Numbered from the stretch's first letter, positions 19,043 through 27,977 are shown. The stretch is 64,000 nucleotides of DNA from Microbacterium sp. SMR1 (GCF_003289625.1 NZ_QMBN01000003.1:275980-339979); one strand, 5' to 3'. The notes: generated by a model from the sequence alone, not told the origin. Made by a program: numbers and translations.

Positions 19043-20866
19043 TCACGCGGGCGCGACGACCGGGAAGTACACGGCGTAGCGCTCGTCGACGATCTCGTTC
19101 AGCGGCACGAATCGGATGCCGGCCGAGCCGCCGACGCTGCGGTATCGCGTGAGCCACTGCGACCACTGCCTCTCGTCGTCGGCAGCCAGCAGCGTCGCCG
19201 GGTCGGAGCTGTCGCCGATGAGCGGCGTCTCACGGTCGACGAGACCCGCGAGCACCACGGCGCCCTCGACGAAGGCGACGGTCTCGGGCTCATCCGGGAT
19301 CGGCACCGTCCGCAGCTCGAATCCGAAACCGAGTTCGATCTCGGTGCGCCCACCGGGATGATCGATCTCCACGAAGCTGCCGCGCCGCACCACGGCGACG
19401 TCCGACCGGACGTGCACCTCGCCCGCGGTCCAGGCGGGCACACGCATCCGGACGCGGCCCCGAACGGTCGGCGGCGACTCGACCGCCACCGAGACCCGAA
19501 GGGCGTGCGGCCGATGCGCCGGGCCGCCGGGGCCCGCGTTCGCGTCCGGACCGACGTAGAGGGCGTCGTCGATCGTGCGGACCTCGACGACCAGCTGGCC
19601 TGCTGCCGTGGCGACGTCGGCGCGGACGGGGATGTACTGAGCGACGGTGACGGCTTCGCCGTCGCTGTACACCGCCAGCGACGAGTGGCGCGTGTGCGCC
19701 TGCACCACCGTGCCGTGGCAGCACCAGAAGTCCTCGGTGGGCGATCCCCATTCCTTGCGCGCTCCGCTCTGCAGCGGCAGGAAGTAGCTCACCATGCCGG
19801 TGCCGGGATGCTGCTGCGCCAGGATGCCGTTGACGAGGTTGGCCTCGATGTAGTCGAGGTACGACGCCTCGCCCGTCCATCGGAACAGCACGTCGGCCAG
19901 CCGGATCATGTTGTAGACGGCGCAGTGCTCCTGGGTCTTCGTGCCCCGTCGCGCGGCGAAGGCGAACGGCGGCGTCCAGATCTCACCCGAGGTCTGTCCG
20001 CCCGTGCAGAAGGTTCCGCGTCGTGTGACGGCCCAGTCCCAGTACGCCTCGACGATGCGTCGCCAGCGCTCCTCACCCGTGACCTCGAAGGCCCGCGCGG
20101 CACCGAGCACCTCCGGGATGGTCGTGTTCGCGTGCATGTTGGTCAGCATGTCCTCGCCCGCCAGCAGACCGTCGAAGAGCGACCGGTGGTCGTATCGGTC
20201 GAGGAGCTCGCGATACATGTCGTCGCCGGTGGCCTCGAGGAGGTCTGCCCACACCTCGAGCATGCCGCCCGTCTCGACCTCGAGGATGGCCTGGAACTCG
20301 TCGCGCTCGAACTCCCGCGCCCACTCCGCGATCAGCGCCGCAGCGCGGTGGGCGATGCGCAGGGCTCGCTCGTCGCCGAGGTCTCGGTACACGTCCACCA
20401 GACCCATGAAGGTCTTGTGGATGTTGTACTGCGGCGCCCACACCTCGCGCCCCTCGGCGAGCCGGCGCAGGAACGTCTGCGGAATGCCGAACACCCAGCC
20501 CGCGCCGGCATCCTGGCACGCCTCGAGCTCGTCGAGGACGACGGCCAGCTTGCCCCGCAGCACCGGATCGCCGGTGACGGCGATCTCGCGCGCGGCGGCC
20601 GACATCCAGTGCCCCACGAAATGGCCCCGCAAGAGTGCGCCGGGCGTCTCCCAGCCCCAATGACGTGCCCAGCCGTTCTCGACGCCCGGTGTGACGGACG
20701 GCTTCAGGTGCCAGGCCTGATCGCCGATGCCCGCTTCGATGCGGTGGTTCTGCACGAGAGCGTGCTCGTCGAGCGACACGAGGTACGCGCGATTGATGCG
20801 ACGCCGGCGATCATAGGTCCCCGGGAGCAGCCGGGAGGCATCGGGCGCGAGGGCGGATGCGGTCAT
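19043..20866 (-). CDS. GH127-family beta-L-arabinofuranosidase (DUF1680)
   Basis: A 607-aa glycosidase. The family, typified by Bifidobacterium HypBA1, removes beta-L-arabinofuranose from the Hyp-linked arabinans of plant extensins, using a Zn-bound cysteine nucleophile. Its signatures are present: MHANTTIPEVLGA, a Glu-x-Cys in TQEHCAVYNM (near 314) and the double Cys of DFWCCHGT (near 382). No signal peptide, so cytoplasmic. It is transcribed alone from a TACAGT promoter overlapped by a LacI-type palindrome. A sister family (GH146) shares this fold and cannot be excluded. Confidence 0.85.
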   Translation of the reverse strand: MTASALAPDASRLLPGTYDRRRRINRAYLVSLDEHALVQNHRIEAGIGDQAWHLKPSVTPGVENGWARHWGWETPGALLRGHFVGHWMSAAAREIAVTGDPVLRGKLAVVLDELEACQDAGAGWVFGIPQTFLRRLAEGREVWAPQYNIHKTFMGLVDVYRDLGDERALRIAHRAAALIAEWAREFERDEFQAILEVETGGMLEVWADLLEATGDDMYRELLDRYDHRSLFDGLLAGEDMLTNMHANTTIPEVLGAARAFEVTGEERWRRIVEAYWDWAVTRRGTFCTGGQTSGEIWTPPFAFAARRGTKTQEHCAVYNMIRLADVLFRWTGEASYLDYIEANLVNGILAQQHPGTGMVSYFLPLQSGARKEWGSPTEDFWCCHGTVVQAHTRHSSLAVYSDGEAVTVAQYIPVRADVATAAGQLVVEVRTIDDALYVGPDANAGPGGPAHRPHALRVSVAVESPPTVRGRVRMRVPAWTAGEVHVRSDVAVVRRGSFVEIDHPGGRTEIELGFGFELRTVPIPDEPETVAFVEGAVVLAGLVDRETPLIGDSSDPATLLAADDERQWSQWLTRYRSVGGSAGIRFVPLNEIVDERYAVYFPVVAPA

Positions 20867-20889
20867 GGTTGTGCCATCTCCTTCGATGT

Positions 20890-20912
20890 GCTGAGATCGA
20901 TCTCTGACTGTA
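20890..20912 (-). promoter_or_regulatory. GH127 promoter with LacI-type operator (site O3)
   Basis: On the minus strand TACAGT (20912-20907) is followed at the expected start point by TCAGAGATC-GATCTCAGC (20907-20890), which contains GAGATC-GATCTC, a perfect palindrome with a central CG. Its left half matches the half-sites in front of the sugar importer and of LacI copy 2. Confidence 0.55.
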
Positions 20913-20930
20913 CCGCCCGAGCGATGTCAG

Positions 20931-20942
20931 CAGAATAGGAGC
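20931..20942 (+). promoter_or_regulatory. Promoter of the GH36 gene
   Basis: CAGAAT (20931-20936), 6 nt, ATG at 20943. AGGAG also lies 11 nt before a second ATG at 20952, so either a leaderless start or a leadered second Met is possible. Confidence 0.5.
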
Positions 20943-23168
20943 ATGGATTCCATGCGCGTGATCCACCTCAACGCCGAGGACGTCTCCGTCGTGATCGCAA
21001 CGGCGGACGATGGGATGCCGGAGATCGTCCACTGGGGCGAGGCGGTGACGTCAGCGGAGCCCGACCTCCTCGCATTCGTCGCGGCCGAGCAGCGGAACGG
21101 GATGGCCGGTGATTCCGACGTTCCGTACCGCGCGAGCGTGCTGCCCGAGCACAGCCGCGGGTGGTTCGGAGCCCCGGGGCTGTCCGCACATCGCGACGGC
21201 TCGGGGTGGGCGCCGCGGTTCGTGCTGCGCTCGCTGACTCTCGACGGCGCCGAGGCCGGACCGGGCGTGACGTCCGGCGGAGCGGGGCGGGTCGACGCAG
21301 TCCTCCACGACGATGCTGCTGAGATTGAGCTCGGTGTAGAGATCGATCTCACACGAGACGGCCTCGTGCGTTCCCGCGCTCGGGTCCGGAACACCGCCGG
21401 CGCAACCGAGGCGGCGGCACCGCTCGAGATCCAGTCCCTCGCCGTCGCCCTTCCGATACCGACGTGGGCGCAGGAGGTGCTCGACTTCACCGGCCGATGG
21501 GGGCACGAGCGCATCCCCCAGCGGCATCCGGTCGTCCGCGGTGATAACTCGCGCGTCTCGCGGCGCGGCCGAACCGGTCTCGACGCGACGCTGGTGCAGG
21601 CGGTCGGCACGCCGGGGTTCTCCGCCGGATCCGGCGAGGTATGGATCGGACACGTCGGATTCAGCGGCGACCACGAGCACACGATCGAGCGCACCGACGG
21701 GCGCCTGCACTTTCGGGGCGGCGAGTCGATCCTTCCCGGCGAGATCCGGCTGACGCCCGGCGAGGAGTACACCGGCCCCTGGGTGTTCGGCAGCTACGGG
21801 CGCGGACTCGACGGCGCTGCGGCGCGCTTCCACTCCTACCTGCGTGAGCGCTCGCGTTCGTCGCGCCGCCCCCGCCCCGTGACGATGAACGTCTGGGAGG
21901 CGGTGTATTTCGACCACGACCACCGCGTACTCGTCGATCTGGCGGCCCGCGCCGCCGAGCTCGGCGTCGAGCGCTACGTCCTCGACGACGGCTGGTTCCG
22001 GGGGCGCAATGACGACCGCGCGGGGCTCGGCGACTGGGCGCCCGACCCGATTGCGTGGCCCGACGGCCTCCGCCCACTGGCCGACGAGGTGCGCTCTCTC
22101 GGCATGGAGTTCGGGCTCTGGGTCGAGCCGGAGATGATCAACGAGGACTCCGATCTCGCCCGTGCGCACCCCGAGTGGATCCTTCGGGCGGGGCCCGAGC
22201 TGCCGCCGCGCCAGCGGTTCCAGCAGGTGCTCGACCTCACGCATCCGGCCGCTTTCGACCACATCCTGGGCGTGCTCGACGGGCTCATCGAGGACATCGG
22301 CGTGAGCTACCTCAAGTGGGACCACAACCGCGACCTCATCGCAGCCGGGCACCCCGCCTCGGGCGCCCCCGCCGTTCACGAGCAGACCCTCGCGGTGTAC
22401 CGCCTCATCGACGAGCTCCGCCGTCGCCATCCCGACCTCGAGATCGAGAGCTGCGCCTCCGGCGGCGGGCGGGTCGACCTGGGGATCCTCGAACGGACTG
22501 ACCGGATCCATCCCTCCGACAGCCACGACCCCCACGACCGTTTCGGCATCCTGCGCTGGACGGGACTCCTGGTGCCGCCGGAGATGATGGGATCGCACGT
22601 CGCCTCCCCCGTGTCGAGCGTCACGGGACGCGCGCATGACCTGCAGTTCCGGTGCGCCGTCGCCTTCCTCGGCCACTTCGGCATCGAGTGGGACATCCGC
22701 GATCTCGACGAGCACGACCGGCGCGTCCTCGGCGACTGGATCGCACGATACCGCCGGCACCGCCACCTCATCGCGACGGGGCGCACCGTCGGCTCGGGTG
22801 AGCTCGACGCCGCGGCTCCGCAGGTGCGCGGCGTGGTCGCGCCCGACGGGTCGGAGGCGCTCTTCACGATCGTCACGCCGACGACCTCGGCCGACACGAT
22901 CGCCCGTGTGCGGTTCCCCGGCTTGTCGACCGACCGCAGCTACCGGGTGTCGGTGAGCGGCTCGGACTCCTTCGGACCACCCTGGCAGGTTCCGGCGTGG
23001 CTTCGGGAGAGCCCGGGGCTCGGCGGTGACGGTGACGGTGGCGGCGAGCGTGTGGGTGACGGCCCGGTCATCGCGGGTACAGTGCTCGCACGGGTGGGGC
23101 TGGAGTTCCCCACGTTCCACCCCGACCGCGCGGCGGTCGTTCACCTCGCGGCGGTGGCAGCGCCGTGA
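20943..23168 (+). CDS. GH36 alpha-galactosidase
   Basis: A 741-aa retaining alpha-galactosidase that hydrolyses alpha-galactosides such as raffinose-type or galactomannan fragments. An N-terminal beta-supersandwich precedes the catalytic barrel. YLKWDHNRDL (near 460) has the nucleophile Asp, and the second Asp of SDSHDPHDR (near 526) is the likely acid/base. YVLDDGWF and ESCASGGGRVD line the substrate site as in other GH36 enzymes. There is no signal peptide. The next gene starts on its stop codon (GTGA), so the two galactosidases are translated together. Confidence 0.93.
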   Translation: MDSMRVIHLNAEDVSVVIATADDGMPEIVHWGEAVTSAEPDLLAFVAAEQRNGMAGDSDVPYRASVLPEHSRGWFGAPGLSAHRDGSGWAPRFVLRSLTLDGAEAGPGVTSGGAGRVDAVLHDDAAEIELGVEIDLTRDGLVRSRARVRNTAGATEAAAPLEIQSLAVALPIPTWAQEVLDFTGRWGHERIPQRHPVVRGDNSRVSRRGRTGLDATLVQAVGTPGFSAGSGEVWIGHVGFSGDHEHTIERTDGRLHFRGGESILPGEIRLTPGEEYTGPWVFGSYGRGLDGAAARFHSYLRERSRSSRRPRPVTMNVWEAVYFDHDHRVLVDLAARAAELGVERYVLDDGWFRGRNDDRAGLGDWAPDPIAWPDGLRPLADEVRSLGMEFGLWVEPEMINEDSDLARAHPEWILRAGPELPPRQRFQQVLDLTHPAAFDHILGVLDGLIEDIGVSYLKWDHNRDLIAAGHPASGAPAVHEQTLAVYRLIDELRRRHPDLEIESCASGGGRVDLGILERTDRIHPSDSHDPHDRFGILRWTGLLVPPEMMGSHVASPVSSVTGRAHDLQFRCAVAFLGHFGIEWDIRDLDEHDRRVLGDWIARYRRHRHLIATGRTVGSGELDAAAPQVRGVVAPDGSEALFTIVTPTTSADTIARVRFPGLSTDRSYRVSVSGSDSFGPPWQVPAWLRESPGLGGDGDGGGERVGDGPVIAGTVLARVGLEFPTFHPDRAAVVHLAAVAAP

Positions 23169-24454
23169 TCGGCGCGCGCCGGGCCGCGGCATCCCGTCCC
23201 CCGATGGGGTGGAACAGCTGGGACTGCTTCGGGTCGTCCGTGACGGAGGCCGAGGTGCTGGCGAACGCCGAATACGTCGCGGAGCACCTGCTCGCGTTCG
23301 GCTGGGACACGATCGTCGTCGACATCCAGTGGTACGAACCCGATCCGGGGGCGCACGACTATCGCGAGGTCTCTCGGCCACTGCTCGATGCCTGGGGCCG
23401 GCCGCTCCCCGCGCCGGGACGCTTCCCCTCCGCGGCGGACGGGAGCTTCCGGCCGCTCGCCGACCGGGTCCACGAGCTCGGCCTGCGCTTCGGGGTGCAC
23501 CTCATGCGGGGCGTGCCGCGCGCCGCAGCGGATGCGGCTCTGCCCGTCTCGGGTCGCCCCGACGCGACGTGCGACTCGATCGCCGACCGCTCGAACGTCT
23601 GCGTGTGGAACCCCGACAATTACGGCGTCGATATGACGGCACCCGGTGCGCAGGAGTACTACGACTCGGTCATGGCGCAGCTGGCCGCCTGGGGCGTCGA
23701 CTTCGTGAAGCTCGACGATGTGCTCTACCCGCCCGTCGAGACCGCTGAGATCGCAGCGATCTCGCGCGCGATCGATCGGTCGGGACGGGCGATGGTCCTG
23801 AGCCTGTCGCCCGGCAAGCGACTGTCGCTCGCGCACCTCGAGACGCTGCGCGAACACGGCCAGATGTGGCGGATCTCGGACGACTTCTGGGATGACTGGG
23901 CGCACGTGGTCGAACAGTTCCAGCGCGCCGCCCGCTGGGCGCCGTTCCAGCGGCGCGGTGCGTGGGCGGATGCCGACATGCTCCCTTTCGGACGCATCGG
24001 CGTGCGCGGACACGTCGGCGAAGACCGTCTCAGCCGCCTGTCGGTCGACGAGCAGCGCACCGTCATGACGCTGTGGAGCATGATGCGCTCACCGCTCATG
24101 ATGGGCGGCCACCTGCCCGACACTCCGCCAGAGACGCTCGCGCTGCTGCGTAATCCCGGCGTCCTCGCGCTGCGCGACGGCGAGGAGTCGCGCGAGATCG
24201 TGCGCGACGGACACCTGGTCATTTGGAGCGCGCGCGCGGGCGCGCGCGAGTACCGTGCGGTGTTCTGGCTCGGCGACGATGAGCAGGAGCTCGTCGTTCA
24301 CCTCGCCGACCTCGGGCTCGGGCTCGGGATCGCGGACATGGGGACGGCGGGTTCGTGCACGGATGTGTGGAGCGGGACGAGCGTCGAGGTCGCCGACGGA
24401 CGCGTCACGCTGACGGTGCCGGCTCACGGCACGCGTCTACTGGTCTTCGACTGA
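23165..24454 (+). CDS. GH27-type alpha-galactosidase
   Basis: A 429-aa glycosidase of clan GH-D. PPMGWNSWDCFG opens the domain (family hallmark GWNSW), FVKLDDV (near 182) holds the nucleophile Asp, and RISDDFWDDW (near 237) the presumed acid/base. MMRSPLMMGG is typical of the C-terminal part of the barrel. It lacks a signal peptide. A GTG start overlaps the GH36 stop by 4 nt. Pairing of GH36 and GH27 suggests two different alpha-galactoside linkages, or an alpha-galactoside and a related beta-L-arabinopyranoside, which some GH27 enzymes cleave. Confidence 0.88.
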   Translation: MIGARRAAASRPPMGWNSWDCFGSSVTEAEVLANAEYVAEHLLAFGWDTIVVDIQWYEPDPGAHDYREVSRPLLDAWGRPLPAPGRFPSAADGSFRPLADRVHELGLRFGVHLMRGVPRAAADAALPVSGRPDATCDSIADRSNVCVWNPDNYGVDMTAPGAQEYYDSVMAQLAAWGVDFVKLDDVLYPPVETAEIAAISRAIDRSGRAMVLSLSPGKRLSLAHLETLREHGQMWRISDDFWDDWAHVVEQFQRAARWAPFQRRGAWADADMLPFGRIGVRGHVGEDRLSRLSVDEQRTVMTLWSMMRSPLMMGGHLPDTPPETLALLRNPGVLALRDGEESREIVRDGHLVIWSARAGAREYRAVFWLGDDEQELVVHLADLGLGLGIADMGTAGSCTDVWSGTSVEVADGRVTLTVPAHGTRLLVFD

Positions 24455-24500
24455 CCGGCGGGCGAGCGGAGCGGGCCGGGCTGTGGAAAGTCACGGGCGA

Positions 24501-24528
24501 TGTCGGAGGCCCGTGGCAACATTAGAAC
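24501..24528 (+). promoter_or_regulatory. Putative DNA-damage (PafBC / RecA-NDp) promoter of HNH gene 1
   Basis: TGTCGGAG (24501-24508), exactly 8 nt, then CAACAT (24517-24522), then 6 nt to the ATG. The mycobacterial RecA-independent damage promoter bound by PafBC is TTGTCRGTG-N8-TAnnnT. An almost identical element precedes the second HNH gene at 63381. Confidence 0.6.
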
Positions 24529-25971
24529 ATGCATTCGAAGGGCGAGCTTAGTGGCGGGATGGGCAGCGACGGCGACGTCGATGTCCTCGCTCAGCTGGTC
24601 GCGGATGCGGAGGGGGCGGCGGATGCTGCGCGGTTGGCGCAGATTCGGGAGGTTCGGGTTCTCGCGGCAGCTGGCGTGCTGGCCGAGAAGCAGGCGGCTG
24701 CGGCGGCGGAGCGGGTCAAGGCACGGGAGATGGCGCTGCGTGGCATCGCAGCGGAGCTCGCCGGGGTGTTCGTCGCGACCGACCGGACACTGCAACGGCG
24801 GATCGACGAAGCCCGGGATCTGGTCGAGAACTACCCGGTGACGATGGCCGCGTGGGAGGACGGGCGCATCGTCCGCGGGCACGTGCGGGTGATCCAGGAG
24901 ATCGGATGTCTCGTGCCCGCGGAGGAACGGGCAGAGTTCGAACGAGTCGCGATCGAACGGTGCGAGGGCGAGACCCCGAACCGGGTGCGCGACGCGTTGC
25001 GGATGATCGCCGAGCGGATTCACCCGCGCAGTTTCACGGAGCGGCACGAGGAGGCCGCGGCGGGGCGGTGCGTGCGAGTGCAGGCCGGGGCGGACGGGAT
25101 GTCCGACCTGATCGCGACGCTGCCGACCGTGATCGCCGACGGGATCGTGGACCGGCTGACGCGGCAGGCGCGAGAGATCATCAACGCGCGGGCCCAGGCT
25201 GACGCCGCGGATGCGGATGTGGAGAGCGATGCTGAGAGCGCAGTGGGCGCCGGGTCGTCGTTCATCGACGATGCCCGCACCATCGACCAGGTCCGCGCCG
25301 ACGTGTTCAGCGACCTCCTCCTCGCCGGAACACCCGCCCTCGACCCCACCGCGAGCGGTGACGGCGACGGAACGCTCGGGGCGATCCGGGCACACGTGCA
25401 AGTCGCCGTGTCCGCACTGACGCTCATGGGACAGGACGAGGGCCCGGCTGATCTGGCCGGCCGCTCCCCCATCGATGCCGCCACAGCACGGGAACTGGCC
25501 GGCAACGCCACTTCGTGGGATCGGTTGCTGACCCACCCGGTCACCGGGACCGTGCTGGAGTGCGATGCATACCGGCCCACCGCCGCGATGGTACGGCTGC
25601 TGCGGGCGAGGGACCGGCACTGCCGGTTCCCCGGATGCCGACAACCAGCCATCCGGTGCGAGTTGGACCATACGATCGCCGCATCCGAGGGCGGGGGCAC
25701 GCACGTGTGCAACCTCGCCAACCTCTGCAAGAGACACCACGACGTCAAACACCACACCCGATGGCATGTCCGACAACTCCCGGGTGGGCGGCTCGTGTGG
25801 ACCTCACCTACCGGGCGGGTCTACCGCGAAGACGCACCCCCACCACTCGTCGCCTTCACCATCGACGAGCCACCCGATCGCCGAGGCGATCAAGCACCAC
25901 CCGGAGCGTTTCCCCCACCACGATCACTGGGGCGACCCGACGCGCCTCAGGGGTCCGCTCCGCCGTTCTGA
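24529..25971 (+). CDS. DUF222 / HNH endonuclease domain protein (copy 1)
   Basis: A 480-aa protein of the actinobacterial 13E12-repeat type. Residues about 20-330 form DUF222, rich in charged helices. The HNH nuclease motif follows at about 362-412: HCRFPGC, ELDHTIAASEGG, then NLANLCKRHHDVKHH. It probably binds or cuts DNA; the biological role of the family is not settled. The N-terminal 197 residues and the 50 bp upstream are nearly the same as in the gene at 63410. It sits in the sugar island between galactosidases and dehydrogenases, with no functional tie to them, and its 3' end abuts a truncated relic. Confidence 0.88.
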   Translation: MHSKGELSGGMGSDGDVDVLAQLVADAEGAADAARLAQIREVRVLAAAGVLAEKQAAAAAERVKAREMALRGIAAELAGVFVATDRTLQRRIDEARDLVENYPVTMAAWEDGRIVRGHVRVIQEIGCLVPAEERAEFERVAIERCEGETPNRVRDALRMIAERIHPRSFTERHEEAAAGRCVRVQAGADGMSDLIATLPTVIADGIVDRLTRQAREIINARAQADAADADVESDAESAVGAGSSFIDDARTIDQVRADVFSDLLLAGTPALDPTASGDGDGTLGAIRAHVQVAVSALTLMGQDEGPADLAGRSPIDAATARELAGNATSWDRLLTHPVTGTVLECDAYRPTAAMVRLLRARDRHCRFPGCRQPAIRCELDHTIAASEGGGTHVCNLANLCKRHHDVKHHTRWHVRQLPGGRLVWTSPTGRVYREDAPPPLVAFTIDEPPDRRGDQAPPGAFPPPRSLGRPDAPQGSAPPF

Positions 25972-25972
25972 C

Positions 25973-26112
25973 GGGATCGTCTTCGCCCTGAACCAGCCCG
26001 CGGGAGGGGGTGGTTGCCGTGCCCGTCACACCGCGAGAGCGCCGTCCATCATGCCCGCGACCGCGTCGCGCCGCCGGAAGACGACACGCGTCTGCTCGCG
26101 TTCGGCCGACCG
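25973..26112 (-). pseudogene. Relic of an ABC permease / ThuA junction
   Basis: On the minus strand 26094-26026 reads VVFRRRDAVAGMMDGALAV then stop, which aligns with the C-terminus of the intact permease ending at 27974 (VVGRRMVAGIMDGAFKG). A GTG at 26029 then reads MTGTATTPSRGLVQGEDD, aligning with the intact ThuA start MTGTTSTPIRVLVWGENH. The DNA alignment covers about 110 bp and includes the same stop/start overlap. The ThuA part is cut after some 19 codons, where the HNH gene ends. This is a degraded duplicate of part of the importer operon. Confidence 0.75.
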
Positions 26113-27201
26113 TCAGGACGCGCGGCGCGGGTCGCTCCCGAGTCTGCCGACGGCGTCATCGAAACCGCCGGCGCGAGCGAGTTCCTCCGCGCGCGCCGAT
26201 GCCCGCTCGAACAGGTCGTCGAACCTGACCGGGGCGCCGGTGGCCGCGGACGCCACGGCAGCCTCGACCATGGCGAGGCTGCCGATGTTCCGCGTGATCT
26301 CGCCGGACGGCACCGGACCGCCGTCGAGGGCTGCGACGAACTCGGCGAGGGCGGCATCCAGCCCCTCGGCCCCGTCCGCCAGCACAGCAGCCTGCGCGCC
26401 GCCCTCACGTGGCTGGATCACGACGTCGGTCTCTCCGTCCCAGGCAGCGGATCCATGGGCAGCGTTTCCCCGCCAGTCGCCGTTCCACGAGGTCGTCAGA
26501 CCGTCGGCGCACCAGCTGCCGGAGTACGAGAACCGACGTCCATCGGCGAAGCGGAAGATCGCCTCGGCCGCGGCGGCGCCGCGATACCAGCTCCAGCTCG
26601 GCGAGAACTCCTCGCAGAAGACCGACACGGGTTCACTCGAGAGCAGGTACCGGGCTTGGTCGAACTGGTGAATCGCCATGTCCACGAGCAACGGCGACGG
26701 CATCTCGTCTCGGAAACCTCCGAACCGGGGGTTCTGGAAGAAGCGGACGTCGAGCTGCTCGGCCCCGCCGAGGCTGGCCAGGGCGTCGCGGAACGCCCGG
26801 ATCCCGCGGGAGTGCCGACGCGACTGACTCGTCGCCATCAGGGTTCCGGTCGACGCACTGACGGCGGACAGTAGCAGCGCCTCGGCCACGGTCGGCGTCA
26901 CCGGCTTCTCGCTCAGGACGGGAACGCCCGCCCGCAGCGCCGCGGCGCTCACCTCGAGATGCGCCTGCGGGATCGTGACGTTGACGACGAGGTCGACGTC
27001 GAGGGCGTCGAGCGCGTCATCGACCGAGCCGAAGCTCGGGACATCGAGCGCCCGCTCGACTGCCGCGGCCCGCGCGGCGTCGGCGACGATGTCGACGAGC
27101 CCGACGATCTCGAGATCAGGACGACGAGCGACTGTGTCGATCCACGCCTTCCCCATCGCTCCCGCCCCGACGACGACGACACGACGGGCGCGCCCCGTCA
27201 C
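26113..27201 (-). CDS. Gfo/Idh/MocA-family sugar dehydrogenase (copy C)
   Basis: A 362-aa oxidoreductase, last gene of the sugar importer operon. VVVVGAGAMGKAW is the dinucleotide-binding loop and SEKPVTPTVAEA the EKP motif; MAIHQFDQARYLL supplies the conserved His/Asp helix. A GTG at 27201 follows GAGGAG by 5 nt and overlaps the ThuA stop by 4 nt, which fixes the start. ThuA immediately upstream repeats the pairing seen at 14957-16731. The substrate is presumably a sugar delivered by the importer. Confidence 0.87.
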   Translation of the reverse strand: MTGRARRVVVVGAGAMGKAWIDTVARRPDLEIVGLVDIVADAARAAAVERALDVPSFGSVDDALDALDVDLVVNVTIPQAHLEVSAAALRAGVPVLSEKPVTPTVAEALLLSAVSASTGTLMATSQSRRHSRGIRAFRDALASLGGAEQLDVRFFQNPRFGGFRDEMPSPLLVDMAIHQFDQARYLLSSEPVSVFCEEFSPSWSWYRGAAAAEAIFRFADGRRFSYSGSWCADGLTTSWNGDWRGNAAHGSAAWDGETDVVIQPREGGAQAAVLADGAEGLDAALAEFVAALDGGPVPSGEITRNIGSLAMVEAAVASAATGAPVRFDDLFERASARAEELARAGGFDDAVGRLGSDPRRAS

Positions 27202-27977
27202 GACTGCTCCTCGCCGTCCCACTCCCGCGGAACGTCCCACTCCCCCGTGCGATGCATCGCCAGACGGGCGGCGGCGCGGGGGCGGTCGTTCCGAGCCCAT
27301 CGCGCCGCGTTCGCGAGGACGAGCTGGATCTCGGGCTGATGGTAGACGGGATAGTCCTGGTCACCTGGCGAGAAGTAGAACACCCGCCCGTGACCGCGGA
27401 AGAACGTCATGCCCGAGCGGAACACCTCACCGCCCGAGAAGTTCGAGACGAAGACGAGCTCGTCCGGCTGCGGCACGTCGAAGAACTCGCCGTACATCTC
27501 CTGCTCGGGGATGACGATCGGCTGCGGCACGCCGGCGGCGATCGGATGCGTCGGCGAGACCGTCCACACGAGCTCCCGGTCATGCGCCTGCCGCCAGCGC
27601 AGCGCGCAGGTCGTCCCCATGAGACGGATGAAGATCCTCGAGAAGTGCGCCGAATGCAGCGCCACGAAACCGAGCCCGCCGAGCACGTGCCGATGGACCC
27701 GCTCGACCACGACGTCGTCGACCTCGTCGTGCAGGAGGTGCCCCCACCAGAACAGCACATCCGTCTGCGCGAGGCGCTCCTCGCTCAGCCCGTGCTCCGG
27801 ATCGTCGAGCGTCGCCGTCTCGACGACGGCAGCGTCGCCGAGCAGTCGCCGCAGGCCCGCGGCGATGGTCCCGTGCATCGTTTCGGGATAGAGGGCGCGC
27901 GGGATGCCGTGATGCTTCTCGTGATGGTTCTCGCCCCACACCAGCACGCGGATGGGGGTGGATGTCGTGCCCGTCAC
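27198..27977 (-). CDS. ThuA-like protein (copy B)
   Basis: A 259-aa ThuA-fold protein: VLVWGENHHEKH at the N-terminus, FWWGHLLHDEV, FVALHSAHFSRIF and GHGRVFYFSPGDQDYP. It resembles copy A in fold only; motifs differ. The GTG start at 27977 overlaps the permease stop (GTGA). It lies between an importer permease and a Gfo/Idh/MocA dehydrogenase, so it likely acts on the imported sugar or its oxidised form. No signal peptide. Confidence 0.8.
   Translation of the reverse strand: MTGTTSTPIRVLVWGENHHEKHHGIPRALYPETMHGTIAAGLRRLLGDAAVVETATLDDPEHGLSEERLAQTDVLFWWGHLLHDEVDDVVVERVHRHVLGGLGFVALHSAHFSRIFIRLMGTTCALRWRQAHDRELVWTVSPTHPIAAGVPQPIVIPEQEMYGEFFDVPQPDELVFVSNFSGGEVFRSGMTFFRGHGRVFYFSPGDQDYPVYHQPEIQLVLANAARWARNDRPRAAARLAMHRTGEWDVPREWDGEEQS

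Noticed and set aside
21339..21350. Second copy of GAGATCGATCTC inside the GH36 coding region as a LacI operator
   Set aside because: It encodes the ordinary residues EIDL with preferred codons and lies 400 bp inside the gene; chance is the simpler explanation, though looping with 20893 cannot be excluded.
21051..23381. A minus-strand open frame of 776 codons opposite the GH36 gene
   Set aside because: Typical shadow composition; GH36 catalytic motifs occupy the plus strand.
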